In this document: positions 1 to 9,294 of the stretch, one piece after another
How positions within the stretch are numbered: the first letter of the stretch is position 1
Layout of the letters: the number at the start of each line of letters is the position of its first letter
Assembly (NCBI GenBank): GCA_964019695.1
Contig: OZ026515.1
Location: 132,392,849-132,456,848, forward strand
Direction: 5' to 3'
Length of the DNA: 64,000 bases
Source of the DNA: Loripinus fragilis
Taxonomy: Eukaryota > Mollusca > Bivalvia > Lucinida > Lucinidae
Notes under the pieces: model-generated
The model's database searches: none
Seen by the model: the letters and a program-made list of their open reading frames with translations, nothing else
Told to the model about the DNA's origin: nothing
Position numbers and translations under genes: made by a program

Positions 1-34
1 AGGTAACGTGACCAAAAATGGGCGGGAATCAGTC

Positions 35-96
35 CTGACATCTAGATGTCAGATATCGGCTCCAAAAATATAAATTGAACAGATTTTAGAGGTTGA
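35..96 (+). repeat. Left copy of the palindrome-derived terminal repeat
   Basis: Bases 35-52 form an 18-bp perfect palindrome (centre catctagatg). The stretch through 'agatatcggct', 'caaaaatataaa' and 'gattttagaggtt' recurs at 10257-10322 in direct orientation and at 10226-10265 inverted. The base after 'ggct' is C here and in the inverted arm but A in the direct copy, so the inverted arm is the closer relative. I read it as the left DIRS terminal repeat. Confidence 0.6.
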
Positions 97-375
97 CAAA
101 TTTTAATATAAATATTAAAATGATTAATTATGAATACTGATTGCCTTCGCTATTCTCTTTAACTCTTATATCATTTCGCATATTTCCTTCTTGTATTTAG
201 GGGAACCTAATATTCATATTCCCCGGTACTATTAGTCTCCATGACAACTTTTTAAATAACAAGAATCTGATTGGTCGGTTAGCCTCAATAGGGCGGTTCG
301 GTAAAAACCTGCAAATTTATTCACAGCTCGTGTGACTTCTGAGACGTTCAGACAGGTATTCAGTCTGATATAGCT

Positions 376-1041
376 GTGTCCTATAGCAGCTCTGATTCTT
401 CGTCCGGAAAAAAGAAAAAGAATAGAAAGAAAAAATCTGGAATCAGAGCAAAAGCGTCAGATACTGTGCGATATCCGCAAAAGTATCCACAAGCTTATTT
501 GAGATATGAATTCACCAGTGCTAATATTTCTTTTGAAAAGTTAGAAATGAATCTTTTTATTGCTGGTGAATTAGAAATTATTTCAAACTCTAGGATTAAA
601 GAAGTGGAGAGATCAGGTAGGATAAATTTGTTAAAGAAGATGATGTATTTGAATACTTCATATGATTTTAGAACTTTGAAATCTTACTATGCTGCATGCT
701 TAAATGAAATAGAGTTAGGTTTGAAGACCTGGAAAGATGATTTCCAACAAATTGAGGCAGCCATTCTCTCTAAGCATGTTCCAAAACATACGTCACATTT
801 TTCAAAAAAGTTTCCTACTAAAAGTAAGGACGATTCAGAAACTAAAAAGGCATCTGAGGATAAGGTCTGGTTTTGTGCTTTGTACAATAGAAATAAGTGT
901 CAACATAAAATGAGTCATACAGAACGAAAAAATGGTAGATTTCATTATGCTCAGCATATTTGTGCCTCATGCTGGCAGAAAGATTCTAAAAAACTTGAAC
1001 ATCCTGAGTGTTCTTCTGCATGTCCTTACACTAAATTGTGA
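376..1041 (+). CDS. DIRS-like gag (ORF1) with Cys/His cluster
   Basis: Open frame of about 221 codons. The N-terminus is serine-rich, then basic (KKKKNRKKK). The C-terminal quarter is rich in Cys and His (C-ALYNRNK-C, then paired H and C residues, CASCW and CPY at the end), like the zinc-binding tail of DIRS/Ngaro gag proteins. The frame opens at 343 and its first codon here is GTG at 376. There is no in-frame ATG until codon 58, so the original start was probably lost by mutation or lies upstream through splicing. It would coat element RNA. It is followed 100 bp later by the RT frame, as in related elements. Assignment rests on composition and context. Confidence 0.6.
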   Translation: MSYSSSDSSSGKKKKNRKKKSGIRAKASDTVRYPQKYPQAYLRYEFTSANISFEKLEMNLFIAGELEIISNSRIKEVERSGRINLLKKMMYLNTSYDFRTLKSYYAACLNEIELGLKTWKDDFQQIEAAILSKHVPKHTSHFSKKFPTKSKDDSETKKASEDKVWFCALYNRNKCQHKMSHTERKNGRFHYAQHICASCWQKDSKKLEHPECSSACPYTKL

Positions 1042-1140
1042 CTGAAGAGTGATAGATCGGAGGAGGACAATACCTTTTTAGTCAATTTATTTTTACCATC
1101 CTTTTGTGACAAAATTTTACAACCAACTCAGGAAGCAAGT

Positions 1141-2988
1141 ATGAATACTAAAGACTCTTTACGGTCAATGTCCTGCTCAGATAGTATAAATTTAGATCTA
1201 AAATCTTCAGATGTTTTTGGTTTGCAAAATTTTTCTAGGCATAGTAAGAAGTGTAAAGTTTGTGAGGCTTCAAATAATATTACATTGGCTAACATTCAAA
1301 ATAAGTTAGAAATACATCAAATGGTGCAGGATTCTGGGAGGTATAATTTTGAAAAATGTCGTATCAGAGTTAATGACAAAATTAACGTCAATTTTATGAG
1401 AATTATGCTAAAAGATTATTCTGATTTGTTGGTCTGTGATTTATTAGAGTTTGGCTTTCCATTAGGTTTTGAAGGTAATGTTGAAAATTTACAATCCACT
1501 GACCAAATTTGGAAATGCAGAAATCATAAGGGAGCTACAGATTTCCCTCAAGAAATTAATGCATATATACAGAAGGAGAGTAATCATGGAGCAATAATAG
1601 GGCCTTTTAAAGCTAGCCCTTTTCAAGGAAATTTGGTTGTATCTCCTTTGAATTCTGTGCCAAAGAAAGATGTCAAGGAAAGAAGAATTATTATGGATCT
1701 CAGTTTTCCTAAAGGTAATGCTGTAAATGATTACATAGAGAAAAATGTATACTTGGGAGAGATCACAGAAGTTATATTTCCGAAAATTGATGATTTTGTT
1801 GAATTAATTAAGCGGAAAGGCAAGGGGTGCTTACTCTTTAAGAAGGACCTCAAGAGAGCATATAGACAAATTAGCATAGATCCAAAAGATTTCAATTTAG
1901 TTTCTTTTGTTTGGCATAAACATATCTTCTGTGATCATACAGTACTGAGTATGGGACTGAAATCTGCGGCAAATATTTGTCAAAGAACAACAAATGCCAT
2001 TTCTTTTATAATGCTGCAGATTGGAATAGCAATATTGAACTATCTGGATGATTTGGCAGGTGCCGAGAAGATGGAAAAGGCATTTTTGCATATCATTGTT
2101 TAGGTGCTATTTTGAAAAAATGTGGTTTCGAGGAGGCTCTTGACAAAGCTTCACCTCCTTCAGAGATCATATCTTTTCTTGGTGTACTTTTTAATACTTT
2201 AACCATGACAATTGAAATCACTCCAGATAGATTGGTAGAGATCAGAAGTTTGGTGAAATCTTGGATCAATAGGGATGTGGCTAGTTTGAAACAAGTTCAA
2301 TCTTTGTTAGGTAAACTGAATTTTATTGCCGCTTGTGTTAAGCCTAGTAGGATTTTTGTTTCTAGGTTACTTAGGTGGCTGAGATCCATATATAGTTCAT
2401 CCTCAGAGATGCATTCAGTACCCCCATTATGTTAAAAAGGACCTTATCTGGTGGGATTGGTTTCTTCCATTATATAATGGAGTTTCTATGATGGAGTTTG
2501 AGAATTGGAGTAAGCCAGATGCCATATTTTCTTCGGATAGCTGTTTAACAGGCTGCGGTGGGTTTTGGAATGGTTGCTACTTTCATGCTGAATTTCCAGA
2601 GATTATATTAGAGCAGAGTTTGCATATTGGAGCTCTTGAAATAATATCCATTATGGTCTGTTTGAAATTATGGGGAAGATATTTCAAGGGTCTTTGAATA
2701 GTAGTTTTTTGTGATAATAAAAGTGTGTGCCAGATTATTAATTCTGGGAAATCCAGGTCTGAGATATTGCAAGATTGTCTGAGAGAAATTTGTTTTTTAG
2801 CAGCAACCTATGAATTTGAGTTGAAAGCTAAGCATCTTTCTTCAGAAGAGAATAGAATAGCAGACATTTTGTCTAGATGGCATCTTGATGCTTCATTTGA
2901 GAGCAGATTCAAAGATTTGACAGAAGGTTATAATTTAGAAGAGTTCAGGTTAACTGAAGATCTTTTTCAGTTTGAAAATAAATGGTAA
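1141..2988 (+). pseudogene. DIRS-like reverse transcriptase-RNase H, broken by two frameshifts and one stop
   Basis: RT-RNase H of the DIRS type, which copies element RNA. RT motifs are clear: a 'KKDLKRAYRQISIDP' block near codons 238-252 and the catalytic YLDD at 2041-2052 (codons 301-304). The frame breaks just after, around 2085-2100, where coding similarity moves to another frame and continues through 2112-2420. A second break falls in the five-C run at 2421-2425, returning to the first frame. RNase H follows (Asp in 'SSDSCLTGCGGFW', then 'CDNKSV'), with an in-frame TGA at 2695-2697 between them. It overlaps the recombinase frame by 17 bp. The lesions are single-base or homopolymer type, so the element is an old but recognisable copy. 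Confidence 0.8.
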
Positions 2989-3688
2989 TTTGGTTTATTT
3001 TTCAGATGGTCACTTGTTCAAATTGAGAACAGATTTAAACAAGTCTAACAAAGCAGCTTATGCAGAAGGCACCATGAGAAATTTCAGAGTACAGTGGGAA
3101 TCTTATTTGTTATTCTGTGCTTATTTTAATTTTGTCAGTCTTCCTACTACTACAGAGACTCTCCAGCTTTATGCACAGTTTTTAAGTCGGACCTTTAAAT
3201 CGACAGATTCTATAAGAAACTATATAAATGGTGTTAAATCCATGCATCTTTTACTTGGCTATTCTGTGGAGCATATTAATAGATTCATTCTTGGTCTTTC
3301 TCTCAAAGGAATCGCAAAATTAAATCCATATTGTAGGAAACAGGCAGAACCAATCACTCCAGCTCTTTTGGTTCGTTTATCGAGCTGTTTAAATTTCGCA
3401 AAAAAGAATGATATAGTTTTTTGGTGTCTGTTTTTATTTGCCTTTTTCTTGTTGGCTCGCAAGTCTAATTTAGTTCCTACTTCCAAGATAGATTTATTGG
3501 AGAAAAAATTCTTATTGAGGAAAGATGTTGTTGATAAAGGTGAATATTTAGTAGTTCACATGCGTTGGACAAAGACAATTCAAACAGGGGAAAGAATTCT
3601 TGAAATTCCCTTAGTTTGTATCACTGATAGTATTTTATGTCCGGTCAGGGCTTATAGAAATATGTGTTTACATTCTCGGGTGACTTAA
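2972..3688 (+). pseudogene. DIRS-like tyrosine recombinase, C-terminally truncated
   Basis: Predicted 238-residue protein. The N-terminal half looks like the helical core-binding domain of tyrosine recombinases. The catalytic domain starts with the conserved arginine in 'ARKSNLVP' (Arg about residue 163, codon at 3458), and a beta-hairpin lysine candidate follows in 'RWTKTIQTGER'. After 'CPVRAYRNM' the family normally continues for some 80 residues with the H-x-x-R box and the nucleophilic Tyr. Here the frame instead runs into 'LHSRVT' and a stop at 3686-3688. The same last residues and stop recur three times at 9707-9985, so a deletion joined the mid-domain to the true 3' end. In intact relatives it integrates the circular cDNA; this copy cannot. 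Confidence 0.75.
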
Positions 3689-3828
3689 ATATAAACTAAT
3701 AGTATAACCACACAAAAACTTATATTTCTAATATTGGCTCAAGTTGCATATATTAATATGAAACAAATTCCATGAATGGGGACCAAATGTCCTACCAAAA
3801 CTTAATAAAATATCCTCAGATATTCAAA
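3674..3828 (+). repeat. DIRS 3' untranslated block, copy 1
   Basis: From 'cattctcgggtgact' through 'cagatattcaaaaa' this block matches 9967-10133 closely, with few substitutions. It follows the truncated recombinase frame. The second copy lies beyond the Gypsy insertion, so the DIRS 3' end is represented twice. Confidence 0.75.
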
Positions 3829-3868
3829 AACCGCCATTCATTTACACATGTAAGCATAACTTGGAACC

Positions 3869-3873
3869 AGCCT
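3869..3873. repeat. Gypsy target-site duplication, left (AGCCT)
   Basis: AGCCT directly precedes the 5' LTR and is repeated directly after the 3' LTR at 9565-9569. Five bases is the normal stagger for Gypsy integrases. Confidence 0.85.
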
Positions 3874-3984
3874 TAACTAATCATTACTTGTATCATTAAT
3901 ATAATTGTCTGTACCTTTCAGGTAGCAGTCATCCTTTGTGAATAAAGACTTACAGAATCAAGGATAGTGTACATACTCATTTAT
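3874..3984 (+). repeat. Gypsy 5' LTR, 111 bp, internally deleted
   Basis: Matches the two ends of the 270-bp 3' LTR, with one visible substitution near the start, but lacks 159 bp. In the full copy the missing part is bounded by direct repeats 'catccttt' ('gtcatcctttt' and 'ttcatcctttgtg'); here only one copy remains, the usual mark of slippage or repeat recombination. An AATAAA is at 3941-3946. The loss removes most of the predicted R region. Confidence 0.88.
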
Positions 3985-4085
3985 GACTGCTACCTTTCAC
4001 CTTTGGTAAGTGATTTCTTCTCTAACCATCAGGAGTTCAACGTGTTACTTTATCATGGTCTACACCTTCATTTATGACTGCTACT
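3979..4085 (+). repeat. Duplicated LTR-end/PBS block (17 bp, 90 bp apart)
   Basis: The 17 bases tcatttatgactgctac, spanning the LTR end and the start of the primer site (3979-3995), recur exactly at 4069-4085 in the gag leader. The second copy also carries ten bases of the LTR-complementary segment. Between them lies untranslated leader with no other recognisable feature. Confidence 0.7.
3985..3996 (+). promoter_or_regulatory. Gypsy primer-binding site complementary to the element's own LTR (candidate self-priming)
   Basis: The 12 bases directly after the 5' LTR, TGACTGCTACCT, are the exact reverse complement of AGGTAGCAGTCA in each LTR (3920-3931 and 9341-9352). A primer-binding site normally pairs with the 3' end of a tRNA. 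Pairing with the element's own RNA is the arrangement known for Tf1/sushi elements, whose mRNA 5' end primes minus-strand synthesis. Position and complementarity are seen; self-priming is inferred. Confidence 0.6.
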
Positions 4086-4112
4086 AAGTGAAAACAAGAT
4101 CAGTTACACAAC

Positions 4113-5540
4113 ATGCCGCGGTTACAGTGCCCGATAGAAGGATGTGATTGGCAGTCTCAGGACCTGGATGCAGCATTTGCGGCCGGCTTAACAGCAGCTC
4201 TCCAGATCCACGACAGAACTGTCCACTCAACACCAGCTCCGGCAGCACCGCAAAAGCTAAAGTTGGACCCGCCTACCATTTCAGCAGGATGTGATCCAGA
4301 CCAGTGGTCAGCATTCACCCGACAGTGGGACATGTATAAGATTGGGATGGCGATAACTGACAATGTTCTGCCTACTGCCCTGTTCTACTGTTGCAACACA
4401 GATCTACGTACAGACATAATGCGCGATCTTCGACAGGATGTGGCTACCATGGCAGAGGCAGATCTCCTAGCTGCTATCAAGAGACTGGCTGTTAAGGACG
4501 AGAGCATCTTGGTTCACCGCATAAAACTCAATAAGATGACTCAGTCTCCTAGGACAGGTGTTCGGACTTTCTTAGCAAATTTAAGAGGCCAGGCTTCACT
4601 CTGTCAGTATAAGTCTACGTGTAAGGAAGCGGGTTGCACCCATGTGTTTGACTATAGTGATGAAATCATTAAGGACAATCTTGTTCGGGGAATTGCTGAT
4701 CCAGAGATCATGTCCGATTTACTGGGTGACCCAAAGACAGACAGAACATTAGAGGAAACCGTGTCGTTTATTGCCCAGAAAGAACAAGGCAAAGCCACAA
4801 AAACTGCAGTCGGCGATACAGTTGGTGCCATGTGTGCTACGCGTACAAATTCAAAACAGTCTCTGGCCCCAGGACGCAGATGCTGGGCGTGTGGTGGTTC
4901 TGCTCATGGACAAAAGAATGATCGTAAAGCTCGGGCCAGATACTGTGAAGCTTGGACATTCACATGTAGTAAATGTACAACAAAAGGACATTTCACCAAG
5001 AACTGCAGCAAGTGCACCACTTGTGGTGAGTGGGGCCACCGTGACTCTTCATCCAGAGCTTGTGTCAAAGGTATGGCTCACAAGAACTCATCCAATGCTA
5101 GTGTGTCCAAGAGCTCCACAAAGGACCCTGAACAGGACAGTGCAGGTTATGTCTTTGACCAACTGTGTGTTGTGACAGACCAAAGCCGACCAGGTAGTCA
5201 AACCATGCCATCCAGTATTCCAGATAGTGCGTGCGCCATCGAACATTACATTTTTGATGGACAGTGGGTGGCTAGACCATCAAAACCTCACCCCATGGTA
5301 CTTGTGCGCTTGACACCAATGCCTGATGAACATGCATCATTTGGACACCCAATGAAGGACACATCCAAACTCAAACCAATCACTGTGTCTATGGTGGCTG
5401 ACACGGTGTCAAAGTTCAATAATACCCCTACAAACTGCCAGCAGTCTGGGGATACAGACACAGGACCTTGTTCCAGTCAAACTTGTGATGCGAGGCGCTA
5501 TAAAAGAAGATCTTGGTGTAATAGGTGCCATTGTGGTTGA
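4113..5540 (+). CDS. Gypsy gag with zinc knuckle, running into the protease
   Basis: 475 codons from an ATG at 4113, 128 bp after the 5' LTR. The start has a C2H2-like finger (C-x4-C ... H-x4-H, residues 5-38). The middle is a capsid-like helical region ('QWSAFTRQWDMYKIGMAI'). Near residues 255-320 is a Cys-rich block with a classic CCHC knuckle (CSKCTTKGHFTKNC) and further C-x2-C pairs, which bind element RNA. Toward the end comes the beginning of the aspartic protease with Asp-Thr of the active site at 5400-5405. The frame then changes, and the last ~45 codons (to 5540) are out-of-frame sequence. Gag and pol were very probably one reading frame, now split by a 2-base loss. Confidence 0.85.
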   Translation: MPRLQCPIEGCDWQSQDLDAAFAAGLTAALQIHDRTVHSTPAPAAPQKLKLDPPTISAGCDPDQWSAFTRQWDMYKIGMAITDNVLPTALFYCCNTDLRTDIMRDLRQDVATMAEADLLAAIKRLAVKDESILVHRIKLNKMTQSPRTGVRTFLANLRGQASLCQYKSTCKEAGCTHVFDYSDEIIKDNLVRGIADPEIMSDLLGDPKTDRTLEETVSFIAQKEQGKATKTAVGDTVGAMCATRTNSKQSLAPGRRCWACGGSAHGQKNDRKARARYCEAWTFTCSKCTTKGHFTKNCSKCTTCGEWGHRDSSSRACVKGMAHKNSSNASVSKSSTKDPEQDSAGYVFDQLCVVTDQSRPGSQTMPSSIPDSACAIEHYIFDGQWVARPSKPHPMVLVRLTPMPDEHASFGHPMKDTSKLKPITVSMVADTVSKFNNTPTNCQQSGDTDTGPCSSQTCDARRYKRRSWCNRCHCG

Positions 5541-8500
5541 CGTTGCTACTAGGACATCGGGCGGATCTATCAGGTCGACACGCATGCTATGTTACGTTTC
5601 TGATACCATGGAAAAAGCATTCCTATGCAGGGAAGCACTAGTCTCTCTAGGGATAATTGCTAAGGACTTCCCCAAGGCAACAGCTATGACTTCGAATGTC
5701 ACAGCCTCAAAGGACAGTTGTGAAGAGTATACATGCTCCTGCCCAAGGCGTCAGCAGGAACCACCTCCCATGCCAACATCTCTACCCAATGGTTTGAGCC
5801 CAACAGAAGACAATGTAGAGGCCTTGAAAGATTGGTTACTTGACTACTATGGTTCGACTACGTTTAATGTATGCGAACATCAACCTTTGCCACTTATGAA
5901 GTGTGAACCTCTCAGGCTGCATGTTGACCCAAATGCAGTACCAGTAGCCATTCACAAACCAGCACTCGTTCCAATTCATTGGCAGGATCGGGTCTATGCC
6001 GATCTTGAGAGAGATGTGCGGATTGGTGTACTTGAACGTGTTGATCCCAACACTCCAACAACGTGGTGCTCTAGGATGGTAGTTACCGGCAAGGCTGATG
6101 GTACTCCAAGGCGTACAGTTGACTTGCAACCTCAAAACAAACACTCTGTCTGCCAAACCCATCATGTACCAAGTCCCTTTCATCTGGCTGATAGGGTTCC
6201 CCAGGACACAAAGAAAACTGTGACAGATGCGTGGAACGGGTACCACTCTGTGCCAATCTGTGAAGAGGACCGACACGTTACCACATTTATTACACCCTGG
6301 GGGCGCTACAGGTACAAGGTGGCTCCTCAGGGGTTCATGGCCAGTGGCGATGCATATAATCAACGCTTTGATGCCATCATCTCAGACTTCAAAAACAAAG
6401 TAAAGTGTGTGGATGACACATGCATGTGGGCGATCTCCATTGAAACATCATTCTTCCAGGCGTGTGAATGGCTCGACCTGTGTGCTCGTAACGGTATCAC
6501 TCTCAATCCTAAGAAATTCCAGTTTGCTCAAGATACAGTCGATTTTGCTGGGCTTACCATAACACCAACAAACATACGACCCAGTGCTAAGTTCCTCGAT
6601 GCAATCAGAAACTTTCCCACGCCTACTGACATAACCGGTGCAAGAGCATGGTTTGGACTTGTTAACCAGGGGGCATATGCATTTTCCATGACAAGACAGA
6701 TGAAGCCCTTCCGTGCCCTCCTGAAGCCTTCTACCGTGTTTCAATGGACAGATGAGCTGGATAGGTTGTTTCATGAGTCCAAAGAGATCATAATCAAGGA
6801 AATGAAAGAAGGCGTGCGTCTGTTCGATCCGGCTCGCCCCACATGCCTTGCTACAGATTGGTCAGTGGATGGAATTGGGTTCTTCTTGATGCAGAAATAC
6901 TGTCATTGTCTAAAAAAGACTCCTGCCTGCTGTCAAAATGGTTGGAAGCTGTGTCTAGTTGGTAGCAGGTTCACTCATCCCGCTGAAAGCCGGTATGCTC
7001 CCATTGAAGGCGAGACCTTGGCAGTGGTATATGCACTTCATCAGACACGTTATTATGTTCTGGGATGTAAAGATCTCATCATAGCTACAGACCACAAGCC
7101 TCTTCTTCAGATCTTGAACGACAGGTCACTCACTGACATTACTAATAGACGACTTCTTAACCTCAAGGAAAAGACACTAGGTTACAGATTCACAGCTGTT
7201 CATGTACCTGGTAGGAAGAACCTTGGACCAGATGCAGCTTCGAGACATCCTGCTGGTGTTCCAGAGCGTCTACCGTTACCTGGTGAGGCGTCAGATGCCG
7301 ACACACAAGCTGATACACCTATATCTTGTCGTGAAGCCTTGCCAGGCTTATACCAGCGTGCAGAAGACATTGATATGGCTGATGACATCTCTACTGTTTC
7401 AGCTGCAACTTGTGCATTAAATGCAGTTGTTTCAGTAGTCACGTGGGACATGATCCGAGAGGCTACAGCTTCAGATCCTGTGTTTGTGAGCCTCATCAAG
7501 TACCTGGAGGCTGGGTTTCCTGACGATTGCAGAGAACTTCCAACGGACATACGCCCTTATCATCGCTTTGCAGCAAGCCTATGTGTTGTAGATGGTGTGG
7601 TTCTTATGGGCCAGAGAATAGTTGTTCCCCCATCACTTCGCCAGCCAGTGCTCAATGCACTCCATGCAGCTCACCAAGGAGTTAGTGCAATGCGTGCACG
7701 AGCTATTGATTCCATGTACTGGCCAGATATAACAAATGACATTGCAAGGATAAGAGATCAGTGCACACATTGCCATCGGATGGCCAAGTCAAACCCTATG
7801 CAGCCCCCGTCAGACCTTACCCTGCCAGATTATCCGTTTCAGATGATAAGCAGTGACTATTTCACCTACAACAGTAAAGAATATGTTGTCATTGTAGACA
7901 GGTACTCTAACTGGCCTATGGTTTACAGGTCAGAATCCGGTGCAGAAGGCCTTATCAAACGACTAAGGGAAACATTTGTAACTTTTGGCATTCCTGAGGA
8001 GCTGACATCAGATGGGGGACCACAGTTCAAAGCTGGAAAGACCCAAGATTTCCTAAATGCTTGGGGGGTTCGACATAGGATCTCATCTGTTGCAAACCCA
8101 CACGCGAACTGCAGGGCAGAGTTAGCTGTGAAAACTGTCAAGCGCATGCTCATGGACAATTTTACTGCAACCGGGTCCCTGGATGTAGACAAATTCCAGC
8201 GAGCCCTATTGATGTACCGAAACTCTGTTGACCCAGAGACCAAAGCATCCCCAGCATTGATATTGTTTGGACGTCCAATCCGTGATGCAATTCCAATACT
8301 AATGGGTAGATATTGTCCTCATGAAACATGGACTGAGTTGATGTCTCATCGAGAGTTGGCTCTTGCTCGACGACACTCAAGAGACCATGAGCGGTGGGAT
8401 GAGCACACTCGCAGGTTGCCACCATTACAGGTGGGAGATCATGTTTACCTACAGAACTTGGTTGGTAACCACCCTAGAAGATGGGAGCGCACCGGGACTG

Positions 8501-9117
8501 TGGTGGAGGTACGACAGTACCACCAGTATGTTGTTCGAGTTGATGGTTCAGGCAGGATAACAATACGAAACCGCCAGCATCTTCGAAAGTTTAATCCTTT
8601 GCATGCTCCCTCTACACCAAGCTTGTCAGTGACACCCACTGTAGAGCGATCAGTAGATCCAGTCACCAACTGCCCATCTCCATCAGAGGCTTATCCGTCA
8701 CAGGTGTCTATGCCTACAAAGCTATTACGGCAACCAGAGGATCCTCAAAAGCATATCAGTATGGACACCGCATGTAAAGGGCCTTATACTCCAGGACTAC
8801 AGGCAGAGACACCAACCAGGACACTGCCTCCAGGAACTCCTCACGTACCTGTCGGCCCAGGCACAGCACCCTCCGGATCTTCTACTACAGAGCCGCAAGC
8901 GAAGGCGCCATTCAGAGCTGATACGCCAAAACGAACTCACCAGACTGTGTTGGAGCCCAAACGCCTGAGTTTTGGCCCAGTGGACCAGCAGAATCCAACT
9001 CCAACAGAACCTGTGGCCTGCATACCCCGTGCTCTTGCTCGCCTTCTACCCCATAATAAGGCTGGGAGTAAGGAACTGTTGACGTCCCGTAGACCTTTGA
9101 GAAGAGACACTGATTAA
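5485..9117 (+). CDS. Gypsy pol: protease C-terminus, RT, RNase H, integrase
   Basis: 1210 codons. The ATG at 5485 is only the first Met; coding similarity reaches back to about 5407, in the protease. The RT active site VDD is at residues 309-311 (6409-6417). RNase H starts at 'ATDWS' (Asp 458) with 'ATDHKP' further on. Integrase has an HHCC finger ('HAAH' near 727-730, CTHC at 760-763) and a DD35E core: Asp 791 (SSDYF), Asp 843 (SDGGPQF), Glu 879 (AELAVK). After the integrase a basic 'RRWERTGTVVEV' segment resembles the common GPY/F-type end. The last ~180 residues are rich in Pro, Ser and Thr, with no domain I recognise and no chromodomain. All catalytic residues of RT and integrase are intact, unlike the protease. 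Confidence 0.93.
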   Translation: MMRGAIKEDLGVIGAIVVDVATRTSGGSIRSTRMLCYVSDTMEKAFLCREALVSLGIIAKDFPKATAMTSNVTASKDSCEEYTCSCPRRQQEPPPMPTSLPNGLSPTEDNVEALKDWLLDYYGSTTFNVCEHQPLPLMKCEPLRLHVDPNAVPVAIHKPALVPIHWQDRVYADLERDVRIGVLERVDPNTPTTWCSRMVVTGKADGTPRRTVDLQPQNKHSVCQTHHVPSPFHLADRVPQDTKKTVTDAWNGYHSVPICEEDRHVTTFITPWGRYRYKVAPQGFMASGDAYNQRFDAIISDFKNKVKCVDDTCMWAISIETSFFQACEWLDLCARNGITLNPKKFQFAQDTVDFAGLTITPTNIRPSAKFLDAIRNFPTPTDITGARAWFGLVNQGAYAFSMTRQMKPFRALLKPSTVFQWTDELDRLFHESKEIIIKEMKEGVRLFDPARPTCLATDWSVDGIGFFLMQKYCHCLKKTPACCQNGWKLCLVGSRFTHPAESRYAPIEGETLAVVYALHQTRYYVLGCKDLIIATDHKPLLQILNDRSLTDITNRRLLNLKEKTLGYRFTAVHVPGRKNLGPDAASRHPAGVPERLPLPGEASDADTQADTPISCREALPGLYQRAEDIDMADDISTVSAATCALNAVVSVVTWDMIREATASDPVFVSLIKYLEAGFPDDCRELPTDIRPYHRFAASLCVVDGVVLMGQRIVVPPSLRQPVLNALHAAHQGVSAMRARAIDSMYWPDITNDIARIRDQCTHCHRMAKSNPMQPPSDLTLPDYPFQMISSDYFTYNSKEYVVIVDRYSNWPMVYRSESGAEGLIKRLRETFVTFGIPEELTSDGGPQFKAGKTQDFLNAWGVRHRISSVANPHANCRAELAVKTVKRMLMDNFTATGSLDVDKFQRALLMYRNSVDPETKASPALILFGRPIRDAIPILMGRYCPHETWTELMSHRELALARRHSRDHERWDEHTRRLPPLQVGDHVYLQNLVGNHPRRWERTGTVVEVRQYHQYVVRVDGSGRITIRNRQHLRKFNPLHAPSTPSLSVTPTVERSVDPVTNCPSPSEAYPSQVSMPTKLLRQPEDPQKHISMDTACKGPYTPGLQAETPTRTLPPGTPHVPVGPGTAPSGSSTTEPQAKAPFRADTPKRTHQTVLEPKRLSFGPVDQQNPTPTEPVACIPRALARLLPHNKAGSKELLTSRRPLRRDTD

Positions 9118-9280
9118 CATTTTGATTAATATTATGTCAGGGACTGTGAGACTATAAACAATTCGTTGGTCTTAAACCATAGTGATTCAGTGACTATTCA
9201 TTTGATTTTTTTTAAGATTAATGTTCAATTCAGTTTTTTTTTAAGCTTTAAGTTTTCTACGTACCCTTAAAAACTTGTCT

Positions 9281-9294
9281 CTGGGGGAAGGAGA
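9281..9294 (+). promoter_or_regulatory. Gypsy polypurine tract
   Basis: CTGGGGGAAGGAGA lies directly before the 3' LTR, the required place for the plus-strand primer. Purine-rich except for its first two bases. Bases 9118-9280 between the pol stop and this tract hold no frame. Confidence 0.75.

Noticed and set aside
4771..5175. Alternative frame of 134 codons inside Gypsy gag
   Set aside because: Lies wholly within gag in another frame and shows no recognisable motif; gag's zinc knuckle fixes the true frame.
5836..8669. Several minus-strand frames inside Gypsy pol
   Set aside because: Antisense shadows of a strongly coding plus-strand frame.
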